The position numbers and the translations under genes were made by a program. The notes beneath the pieces are model-generated. The model searched no databases. It was not told the origin of the DNA and was given only the letters and a program-made list of their open reading frames with translations. Of a DNA stretch of 7,017 nucleotides, positions 1 through 5,260 are shown piece by piece; position 1 is the stretch's first letter; each line of letters opens with the position of its first letter. The stretch comes from Oscillospiraceae bacterium. GTDB taxonomy: Bacteria > Bacillota_A > Clostridia > Oscillospirales > WRJC01. The stretch spans positions 1 through 7,017 of the forward strand of contig WQXD01000192.1 of NCBI GenBank assembly GCA_009785015.1. The letters run 5' to 3'.

Positions 1-2
1 AA

Positions 3-404
3 AATGTGTTGACAAATGCACCGGAAAGTGTTATAATAGGACTGGGCGGTGGGAAAATGAATATATTGCCGAATGCGGATAAATCCATTATTCCGACAGA
101 AAAATTTACTCAATATGCGCTTAATCCTCTGAAAGAGCCTAATAAAGCTATTGCATTTGAAAGAGCCTTGGGATATAATAAAAATAATGCCGATGAATTG
201 ATTTCAAATATTCGTGAACATTTGTCGCTGTTCAAAGTCGTCGAAAAAGGCGACAAAGGTTTTGGAATGCAATATGAAGTAGTATTAAATTTATTAGGTG
301 CTAATAATAAAAAAGCAAATGTATTAACAGGGTGGATTATTGATAATCAAACAAACGAACCGCGGCTCACTACTGCGTATGTAACAAAAAAGAAGGTGTT
401 GTAA
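3..404 (+). CDS. DUF6883-like polymorphic-toxin-tip domain protein (5' end uncertain, possibly partial)
   Basis: The frame is open to the left edge, so this may be the C-terminus of a longer protein. Possible internal starts are GTG at 6 and ATG at 57. From ATG 57 the product is 115 residues and begins directly on the domain: LPNADK, then a basic/aromatic stretch with KFTQYALNP, AFERALGY, and near the end the pair TGWIIDN and PRLTTAYVT. From memory this order matches the DUF6883 family. That family occurs alone or as the last domain of secreted polymorphic toxins and phage MuF-type fusions. Its biochemical activity is not known to me, and I see no catalytic motif I can name. A G-rich GGTGGG sits just before ATG 57, and a consensus promoter lies at 9-37, which favours a separate short product. 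The stop overlaps the next start (TAATG at 402-406), as is usual for toxin/immunity pairs. The toxin role is inferred from family and context. Confidence 0.7.
   Translation, partial: NVLTNAPESVIIGLGGGKMNILPNADKSIIPTEKFTQYALNPLKEPNKAIAFERALGYNKNNADELISNIREHLSLFKVVEKGDKGFGMQYEVVLNLLGANNKKANVLTGWIIDNQTNEPRLTTAYVTKKKVL
9..37 (+). promoter_or_regulatory. Consensus sigma-70/sigma-A promoter with extended -10
   Basis: TTGACA at 9-14 and TATAAT at 32-37 are both perfect hexamers, separated by exactly 17 bases. TG at 29-30 gives an extended -10 (TGTTATAAT). Transcription would start near 43-45 and leave a leader of about 13 nt before ATG 57. The site lies inside a frame that is also open. It is therefore either the true promoter of a short gene starting at 57, or an internal promoter near the 3' end of a longer gene. 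Confidence 0.75.
42..60 (+). repeat. 19-bp imperfect direct repeat, copy 1
   Basis: CTGGGCGGTGGGAAAATGA ends on the start codon at 57-59. It matches 684-702 at 16 of 19 positions. Both copies have the same phase relative to the ATG, reading L-G-G-G-K-M here. It may be only a shared G-rich ribosome-binding region, or it may be a cassette junction. Confidence 0.5.
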
Positions 405-607
405 TGATCGAAATTAAATTATATGATAAAATAAAATTGAAAACCGGAGAAATTGCAAGAATTGTAGATATTCTAAAAAATGAAACGACAACAGGATATA
501 TTGTCGATATTGAAGAAGATGATGATTACCGTACAGAAACAATTTTCATAGACGATATCAAAAGTATCTTTATTGAAAAAGAGATACCTTTGAAAAGTGC
601 GGTATAA
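404..607 (+). CDS. Small acidic protein, probable immunity partner of the upstream DUF6883-like domain
   Basis: This is a 67-residue protein. It starts at the ATG that overlaps the previous stop by one base, and AGAAGG at 391-396 is the ribosome-binding site with a 7-nt spacer. The sequence begins IKLYDKIKLKTGEIARIVDI, continues with alternating beta-type strands, and contains an acidic cluster EEDDD near residues 37-41. The layout resembles small SH3-like beta-barrel proteins of the DUF4926 kind, but I recognise this only loosely. It has no signal peptide or membrane segment, so it is cytosolic. Tight coupling to a toxin-tip domain, small size, acidity and the terminator directly downstream all fit an immunity protein. 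The function is inferred from context. An alternative is a small conserved protein with no immunity role. Confidence 0.65.
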   Translation: MIEIKLYDKIKLKTGEIARIVDILKNETTTGYIVDIEEDDDYRTETIFIDDIKSIFIEKEIPLKSAV

Positions 608-633
608 TCTCTGAACAACAAAATCACACAACG

Positions 634-668
634 AAGCCTAACGGTAAAACCACGTTGGGCTTTCATTA
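634..668 (+). terminator. Hairpin terminator after the toxin/immunity pair
   Basis: AAGCCTAACG (634-643) pairs with CGTTGGGCTT (653-662) over 10 bp with one G-T wobble and a 9-nt loop. A short T-rich tail TTTCATT follows. It begins 27 bases after the stop at 607. The T tract is weak, so termination may be incomplete. Confidence 0.65.
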
Positions 669-683
669 AACGCAAGCCAGAAT

Positions 684-702
684 CTGGATGGTGGGAACAT
701 GA
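684..702 (+). repeat. 19-bp imperfect direct repeat, copy 2
   Basis: CTGGATGGTGGGAACATGA ends on the ATG at 699-701 and differs from 42-60 at three positions. It reads L-D-G-G-N-M in the frame of the start codon, parallel to copy 1. The centres of the two copies are 642 bp apart. Confidence 0.5.
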
Positions 703-1085
703 TAAATAATGGAATTAATAACGAGCGGGTAAAACAGGCGAAAAGCGAGGTGAGTGTTATTTTATCCCTTGATCAAAAATCAGATAATTTCACGAAAATC
801 CTGAATAAAGCGGCAGCAGACCATATGTGCGTATTTGATGAATAAAGCGGCGAAGGGCATGATATGGTGACGGATACGTTGTATTGCGAAGATGTTTCCG
901 GGTGGCTTGTCCCTTTGGATATGGCTGACGAACTTCTCGCGGTCAATAAAAAACACAGACGGGGAATTGAGTGGAGCGAATTTTTTTGTTTTGCCGAATG
1001 GCGGCAAGAAGGAAGCGACATAAAGATAAACTTCAAAAAATATCCGATTTACATCGATGAAATGGTATCGGTCAGCCAAAAATGA
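699..1085 (+). pseudogene. Unknown ORF interrupted by an in-frame TAA (possible broken orphan immunity or toxin gene)
   Basis: From ATG 699 the frame runs 48 codons, ending ADHMCVFDE, to TAA at 843-845. It then continues in the same frame without another stop to TGA at 1083-1085. Removing the TAA would give a protein of 128 residues. The second half contains GWLVPLDMADELL and an aromatic patch WSEFFCFAEW, and it looks like a normal soluble protein. I do not recognise the family. GGTGGG precedes ATG 699. GAAGG at 852-856 precedes ATG 864, so the 73-residue second part could be translated alone by reinitiation. The gene lies between two related terminators, downstream of a toxin/immunity-like pair, which is where orphan immunity genes are usually found. 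A nonsense mutation or a sequencing error would explain the break. Alternatives are two short genes, or decay of a gene whose loss is tolerated. Confidence 0.55.
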
Positions 1086-1114
1086 AAAGCCGGAAACAAA
1101 AAAAACGCATGACG

Positions 1115-1150
1115 AAAGCTCAACGTAAAAATACGCCGAGCTTTTGTTGT
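1115..1150. terminator. Hairpin terminator, possibly bidirectional
   Basis: AAAGCTC (1115-1121) pairs with GAGCTTT (1138-1144). Then comes a 2x2 internal mismatch, four further pairs (1124-1127 with 1132-1135) and an AAAA loop. TTTT with a T-rich tail follows on the plus strand, and a shorter TTT follows on the minus strand. It lies between the broken plus-strand ORF ending at 1085 and the minus-strand gene ending at 1183, so it may serve both. Its core resembles the hairpin at 634-662. Confidence 0.6.
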
Positions 1151-1182
1151 ACACAGATCATAAAAAAGTGAAAACTCGCATG

Positions 1183-1521
1183 TTAAAATGTAAATAACAG
1201 TCCGCAGCCGCCCGTTACTATAAATATAACGATAAACGGCGTTATGCACCCCAGAAATATCCCCAGGGCCAAAGCCCGGCTGCGATGCGGCGCAGTTGCC
1301 CACATCACCGCCCAGACGATCGTCCCGAGTATCGCATACGGAATACCAAAAATCATCGCGACAAACATCCAGCCGTAAAATCCTCCGAAAATCCAGGATA
1401 CGGCGAATAAAAAAAGCACCGCGGCAAAATACGCAATATAGAATTTTTTGTTTTTGAACGGATTTTCTTTTTTTGGCGGCATTTCTTCCGGCGGCTGCCG
1501 GCTATTGTTGTTTTCGTCCAT
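1183..1521 (-). CDS. Small three-helix membrane protein of unknown function
   Basis: This is a 112-residue protein. Residues 1-26 are polar and rich in Asn, Pro, Glu and Lys, and probably cytosolic. Three hydrophobic segments follow at about 27-45, 50-74 and 83-111. A short basic loop (HRSR, 79-82) lies between the last two, and a GG-C-G motif sits near the C-terminus. I do not recognise a named family. Its ATG overlaps the last 20 bases of the Lgt-like gene, and GGGGG at 1531-1535 lies 9 nt before the start, inside that gene, so translation is probably coupled. As the last gene of a three-gene membrane operon it may be an accessory subunit. That role is inferred from position only. The start is supported by the ribosome-binding site and by the lack of an upstream alternative that fits better. 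Confidence 0.7.
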   Translation of the reverse strand: MDENNNSRQPPEEMPPKKENPFKNKKFYIAYFAAVLFLFAVSWIFGGFYGWMFVAMIFGIPYAILGTIVWAVMWATAPHRSRALALGIFLGCITPFIVIFIVTGGCGLLFTF

Positions 1522-2224
1522 TTTTAATTACCCCCGATAAAATAATTGCCATATATATCGCCCCAAGCCCGCATATGATCTGGTATATTGTCAGCTGCGC
1601 CCATACAATCGGGTTTTCGCGGATAAACTCCGTAAAAAACCTGAATATGAAATAAGCGAGAAGATACAGCTTGAATAGTATCCCGGCGGTTTTTACCCTG
1701 TTTTGAAAGTATGCCAAAGCCGCGAACATGATTAGGTGGAACGCCGATTCAAACAACTGCGCGGGCAGCCGAAGCAGCCCGTCACCGAAATCAAAGCCCC
1801 AGGAAGCCGTTTTTCCGTAACAGCACCCGGAAAAAAAGCAGCCGAGCCGCCCCACCGCCAAACCGAGCGCGACCGAAGGGGCGATCACGTTTCCGAGTTT
1901 TAATTTTATACCCGATATTTTTTTGATTGCGGCGACGCCGAACATTCCGCCGATAAGCCCGCCGACGATGGATTTGCCGTACAATATCCCGGCTATGTCG
2001 CGCCCCTCAAAAATCAGCGGCAGCTTTGACCCGATCACGCCGCAGACCAGCGCGGAAAACACGATTTTCACCGCGCCCTCGCCCACCTGCCCGCGTCGCT
2101 TCAAACCGATAAAATAATACGCCAGACCGGCGATCATCCCCAGCGAGACAAAAAAAGTATATGCCGGAATCCCCGCTATAGCCGGGCCGCCGCCGCCGTA
2201 TAACCTTTCATGGGAGTCGAACAT
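1502..2224 (-). CDS. Lgt-like (prolipoprotein diacylglyceryl transferase family) integral membrane protein, divergent paralogue
   Basis: I place the start at ATG 2222-2224, giving 240 residues. The open frame runs further up to 2371, but that part lies entirely inside the upstream gene. GGCGG at 2233-2237, 8 nt before this ATG, supports the short start. Family features in order are GSKLPLIFEG (65-74), KSIVGGLIGG (84-93), GRLGCFFSGCCYG (125-137), LPAQLFES (153-160), RFFTEFIREN (195-204) and LTIYQI (211-216), with several membrane helices between. The Arg of the GRxG motif (R126) and the R195/E199 pair match Lgt. The catalytic His-Gly region reads V-G, and the usual GRxGNFxNGE becomes GRLGCFFSGC, so Asn, Asn and Glu are replaced by Cys, Ser and Cys. 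The fold is clear. Transfer of diacylglycerol to lipoproteins is doubtful, and the true substrate is unknown. It overlaps the upstream methyltransferase-like gene by 17 bases and the downstream small membrane gene by 20. Confidence 0.8.
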   Translation of the reverse strand: MFDSHERLYGGGGPAIAGIPAYTFFVSLGMIAGLAYYFIGLKRRGQVGEGAVKIVFSALVCGVIGSKLPLIFEGRDIAGILYGKSIVGGLIGGMFGVAAIKKISGIKLKLGNVIAPSVALGLAVGRLGCFFSGCCYGKTASWGFDFGDGLLRLPAQLFESAFHLIMFAALAYFQNRVKTAGILFKLYLLAYFIFRFFTEFIRENPIVWAQLTIYQIICGLGAIYMAIILSGVIKNGRKQQ

Positions 2225-2846
2225 CTTTTTTACCGCCTTTTTTCCATATTTTCCATATTTTCGGGAAAAACATGCCGGTACTTTCCATATATCCCTCATA
2301 CCCGGCAAATTCTTCCCGCAAAAGCGTTTCTTCCTGCCTTGCGCGGTAGTACATGAAAGGAATAAATACAAACGCCGTCAAAACGGCGCCCATCCAGTTC
2401 GTATAAGCGACACTGCCGCCAAAGAGCATGAGCATGAGCGATGAATACAGCGGATGGCGCGCTATCCTGTAAACTCCACAATCGACCAAATGGTGCCCTT
2501 TGTATATTTTTATATGGTTTGCCCAGTTGCCGCCAAGCTGTATCCTTCCTGAGATATTGACTGCCGCCCCCGCGGCGATCATCGCCGTTCCGAGGATTGC
2601 GGCCCAAATATTTTCCAAATGAAGGGCGCCGGCCCCAAAACGCAGCGCCGCGAAGTAGACGGCGTAAAAAGCGGCCATGCTGCCCGTGGCGACGATTGAG
2701 CGCCTGCTTTTTTTGACGGCGTTTTCGCCGCCGCCGTATTTTATAAAGTCGACGGCGACAGCCGCAAACACCGCCACGACCGACAAAGTGATGACTGTGG
2801 AAAAAATATACGCCGCCCATGATATGCCAAATAAATTGAATTTCAT
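2208..2846 (-). CDS. Isoprenylcysteine carboxyl methyltransferase / phospholipid methyltransferase-like membrane protein
   Basis: This is a 212-residue protein with hydrophobic segments at about 8-35, 50-70, 78-100 and 135-165. The C-terminal half carries the hallmark of the ICMT/PEMT-type membrane methyltransferases: GRIQLGGNW (100-108), a VYRIARHPLY block with R130, H131, P132 and Y134, and REEF/EGY after the QEETLL stretch (171-185). Members use S-adenosylmethionine to methylate a membrane-bound acceptor such as a lipid amine or a C-terminal carboxylate. The acceptor here cannot be read from the sequence. The gene is first in the minus-strand operon with the Lgt-like gene. The ATG at 2844-2846 has no clear Shine-Dalgarno sequence in the 36-bp gap upstream, so the start is less certain than the domain. 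Its last codons overlap the Lgt-like start, which suggests coupled translation. Confidence 0.8.
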   Translation of the reverse strand: MKFNLFGISWAAYIFSTVITLSVVAVFAAVAVDFIKYGGGENAVKKSRRSIVATGSMAAFYAVYFAALRFGAGALHLENIWAAILGTAMIAAGAAVNISGRIQLGGNWANHIKIYKGHHLVDCGVYRIARHPLYSSLMLMLFGGSVAYTNWMGAVLTAFVFIPFMYYRARQEETLLREEFAGYEGYMESTGMFFPKIWKIWKKGGKKDVRLP

Positions 2847-2882
2847 TATATTTTTTGATTTAAAGAAAGGTAAGAAAATTTT

Positions 2883-3749
2883 ATGAAAATCGGATTGCTT
2901 TCAAGCGAGATAAAACAGCGCGCAAATACAAATGAATTATTTGAGGCGATAAAAAAACACGGCTTTGAGTCGACGCAGCTGAGCTTTTCGTCTGTTCCGG
3001 AATTGAATTTCAAATCGACGGGTCAAATCGAGTTTCCCGAAAAAGTAGACGACAAAATAATTTCGGTTATTTGCGCCGGCGCAAAAAAACACGGCGTCGA
3101 AATACCCGTATGCAGCGGCACGTTCAACATGGCGCACCCGGAGCCGGAAGTCCGCGAAAAGGGAATAAGAAGATTTGAAGCTCTCGCATATACGGCGCAA
3201 AAATTGAGTTCCAAATTTATATCTCTTTGCGCAGGCACGAGATGCCGGGAAAGCCTCTGGGTTTATCATCCCGGAAATTCCACCCCCGAGGCATGGGCCG
3301 ACATGATGGACACCATGAAAAAATGCGTGAAAATCGCGGAGAGATACGATATAGTGCTGGCCGTCGAGACAGAAGCGGCGACTGTCGTGGACACCCCCGA
3401 AAAAGCGCGGCGGATGATGGACGAAACCGGTTCGGGAAATCTGAAAATGATCATGGACTGCGCGAATCTATTTCACCCGGGCGAGGCGGCAAAAGAGAAT
3501 GTCCAGAAAACAATAGCTCACGCATTCGAAATCTTCGGAGACGACGTGGTCGTCGCCCACGGCAAGGATATCGCGGAATCCGACGGGATACGGTTCTGTC
3601 CGACCGGAGAGGGTATAGTCGATTACGCGCAATTTGTCAGATTGCTGAAAAAACACAACTGCAAAGGCGATATATTGCTGCACGGGATTTACGACGAAGG
3701 CAAACTGGCATACGCCCGCAAAACGATAAAAAAAGCGATGGAAGAATAG
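2883..3749 (+). CDS. Xylose-isomerase-like TIM-barrel protein (sugar phosphate isomerase/epimerase family)
   Basis: This is a 288-residue protein, the usual length for a single-domain AP-endonuclease-2/xylose-isomerase-like barrel. It starts with a short beta strand MKIGLLS and alternates strands and helices throughout. Candidate divalent metal ligands lie at the expected strand ends: E162 in LAVETE, D192 in IMDCANL, H226 in VVAHGKD, and H267 or E243 near the C-terminus (DILLHG, TGEG). Family members isomerise or epimerise ketoses and related sugars or inositols in the cytosol. I cannot choose a substrate. AAAGGT at 2867-2871 precedes the ATG with a longish spacer. The gene stands alone on the plus strand, divergent from the membrane operon and convergent with the ABC operon, so it is probably transcribed alone. 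An endonuclease role is less likely, because the sequence follows the isomerase/epimerase subgroup. Confidence 0.8.
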   Translation: MKIGLLSSEIKQRANTNELFEAIKKHGFESTQLSFSSVPELNFKSTGQIEFPEKVDDKIISVICAGAKKHGVEIPVCSGTFNMAHPEPEVREKGIRRFEALAYTAQKLSSKFISLCAGTRCRESLWVYHPGNSTPEAWADMMDTMKKCVKIAERYDIVLAVETEAATVVDTPEKARRMMDETGSGNLKMIMDCANLFHPGEAAKENVQKTIAHAFEIFGDDVVVAHGKDIAESDGIRFCPTGEGIVDYAQFVRLLKKHNCKGDILLHGIYDEGKLAYARKTIKKAMEE

Positions 3750-3752
3750 AAA

Positions 3753-4493
3753 TCAATTGTCCCGGTTGAGGATCCGGGAGAGAAAAGCGCGGGTTTTTTC
3801 ATGTTTCGGATTCCCGAATATGTTTTCCGGAGCGTCTTGTTCCGTTATCACGCCGTCCGCCATAAAAACGACCCGGTCGGCCACTTCGCGGGCAAAATCC
3901 ATCTCATGGGTCACGATGATCATCGTCAGCCCGCCCTCGGCGAGATCCCGGATGACTTTCAGCACCTCCCCGACCATTTCGGGATCTAAGGCCGATGTCG
4001 GCTCGTCGAACAGCAGCGCCTCGGGCTCCATCGACAGGGCCCTCGCTATGGCTACGCGCTGTTTCTGGCCGCCGGATATCTGATGGGGCTTGGCGTTTAT
4101 ATATTGATCCATCCCCACCTTTTCGAGGTATTGCAGCGCGGTCTTTCTTGCCTCCGCTTTTTTGCGCTTGAGCACTTTGACCTGCCCCACCACGCAATTG
4201 TCCAAAACCGAGAGATTGGAAAAGAGATTGAACTGCTGGAACACCATTCCCATCTTCGTGCGCAGCAGCGCGGGAGGGATCTTCGCCTCGACTATGTCTT
4301 CGCCGTGAAACAATATATTGCCGGCAGTCGGGGTTTCGAGCAGGTTGACGCAGCGCAGCAAGGTGGATTTGCCGGACCCCGAAGCCCCTATTATACAGAC
4401 CACCTCGCCTTTTTCTATTGAAAAATCGATGCCTTTCAATATTTCGTTGGCGCCGAAATTTTTTACGAGCCCTATAACTTCCACTACAGCCAT
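3753..4493 (-). CDS. Polar amino acid ABC transporter, ATP-binding protein (GlnQ/HisP family)
   Basis: This is a 246-residue cytosolic ATPase, full length for the family. Walker A is GASGSGKST (36-44) and the Q-loop is VFQQFNLF (84-91). The signature is [15 protein letters not shown] (139-153), Walker B with the catalytic Glu is LLFDEP (160-165), the D-loop is SALD (167-170), and the switch His is in VTHEMDF (196). These are all intact, so it should be active. The overall pattern is that of polar amino acid importers. It powers uptake through the permease encoded directly upstream. GGAGGTG at 4501-4507 is a strong ribosome-binding site 7 nt from the ATG. Only 1 bp separates the ATG from the permease stop, so this is an operon. 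The gene is last in the operon, and its stop lies 3 bp from the stop of the convergent gene. Confidence 0.95.
   Translation of the reverse strand: MAVVEVIGLVKNFGANEILKGIDFSIEKGEVVCIIGASGSGKSTLLRCVNLLETPTAGNILFHGEDIVEAKIPPALLRTKMGMVFQQFNLFSNLSVLDNCVVGQVKVLKRKKAEARKTALQYLEKVGMDQYINAKPHQISGGQKQRVAIARALSMEPEALLFDEPTSALDPEMVGEVLKVIRDLAEGGLTMIIVTHEMDFAREVADRVVFMADGVITEQDAPENIFGNPKHEKTRAFLSRILNRDN
3760..3799 (+). terminator. Possible terminator for the TIM-barrel gene, embedded in the convergent ATPase gene
   Basis: TCCCGG (3760-3765) pairs with CCGGGA (3774-3779) across an 8-nt loop, 10 bases after the stop at 3749. TTTTTT follows at 3794-3799. The T run is 14 bases from the hairpin, which is too far for a standard intrinsic terminator, and the element lies within coding sequence. 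Confidence 0.25.
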
Positions 4494-4494
4494 T

Positions 4495-5253
4495 CTATTC
4501 CACCTCCGGTGTTTTCATGTCTTCGCGCCGTTTTGCCCTCGAGCCGAGCACCGTGTAGGAAGCGGGGCCGCGGAGCTTTTTTTCAATCAGGCGAAGCAGC
4601 CGGGTGGTGGTGAAAGTCAGCGCGAAATATATCGCGCACGCTATCAGGGCGGTTTGGTAATAATAGAAATTTTTGCCGTATATGCCTTTTGTCTTAAAAA
4701 ACAGCTCGGATAAACTTATCACGTTTAACACCGCCGTGTCTTTTATATTGATGACAAATTCGTTGCTGGTCGCGGGCAGGATATTTCTGATCGTCTGCGG
4801 CAGGATGATATTGAACATGGTCTGCCCGTGGGACATACCCACGGCGTGCGCCGCCTCAAACTGCCCGGAGTCGATGGAGTTTATCCCCCCTCTGACAATC
4901 TCGGACATGTATGCACCGGTATTTATGGACACGACGAAGATACCCGCGAACAGCGGCGTCATGTGCAGCCCGAACCACTCCGCCGAGCCGTAATAGATCA
5001 CCACCGCCTGTATTATCATCGGCGTGCCGCGAAAGACTTCGATGTATACCGTGAGCAGGGTATTTATTATTTTAAAGGCGATCCGTTTGAAAATCGAATC
5101 CGTTTCCTTGACCGGTATCGTCTTGACGACGCCGATAAGCAGCCCGATAACCGAACCGAATATCGTCCCCAGCAGGGCGACCTGCATCGTCGTCAGGGCC
5201 CCCGCCAGAAATCCCGCGGCGTTTACTTTTATTATATTTATGATTATTTCCAT
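4495..5253 (-). CDS. Polar amino acid ABC transporter, permease (HisM/GlnP family)
   Basis: This is a 252-residue inner-membrane permease. Hydrophobic spans lie at about 14-45, 62-92, 98-118, 150-165 and 200-220. Family marks are RGTPMIIQ (75-82), [14 protein letters not shown] (111-124) and the EAA coupling loop that docks on the ATPase, EAAHAVGM followed by ILPQ (133-153). The C-terminal tail after about 225 is hydrophilic and charged. It probably acts as a homodimer, because only one permease gene is present. It lies between the binding protein (7-bp gap) and the ATPase (1-bp gap). The ribosome-binding site is only GGAAG at 5266-5270 with a 12-nt spacer, so translation may depend on coupling from the upstream gene. 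The substrate is a polar or charged amino acid by family and cannot be narrowed further. Confidence 0.93.
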   Translation of the reverse strand: MEIIINIIKVNAAGFLAGALTTMQVALLGTIFGSVIGLLIGVVKTIPVKETDSIFKRIAFKIINTLLTVYIEVFRGTPMIIQAVVIYYGSAEWFGLHMTPLFAGIFVVSINTGAYMSEIVRGGINSIDSGQFEAAHAVGMSHGQTMFNIILPQTIRNILPATSNEFVINIKDTAVLNVISLSELFFKTKGIYGKNFYYYQTALIACAIYFALTFTTTRLLRLIEKKLRGPASYTVLGSRAKRREDMKTPEVE

Positions 5254-5260
5254 CGGGATA

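Noticed and set aside
677..687. An 11-base palindrome CCAGAATCTGG as an operator
   Set aside because: It is too short, lacks a nearby promoter, and is expected by chance.
780..1154. A 124-codon minus-strand frame across the broken plus-strand ORF
   Set aside because: It starts beyond a terminator hairpin, has no recognisable domain, and its Cys/Phe-rich composition fits an antisense reading of the plus-strand gene.
2225..2371. A 49-residue N-terminal extension of the Lgt-like frame
   Set aside because: It lies wholly inside the methyltransferase gene in another frame, has no lipid-transferase features, and a ribosome-binding site supports the internal ATG at 2222-2224.
2296..2820. A 174-codon minus-strand frame inside the methyltransferase gene
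   Set aside because: It is an Arg-rich shifted reading of the real gene with no motifs.
3227..3769. A 180-codon plus-strand frame inside the TIM-barrel gene
   Set aside because: It is extremely Arg/Gly-rich, has no domain, and fully overlaps a well-supported gene.
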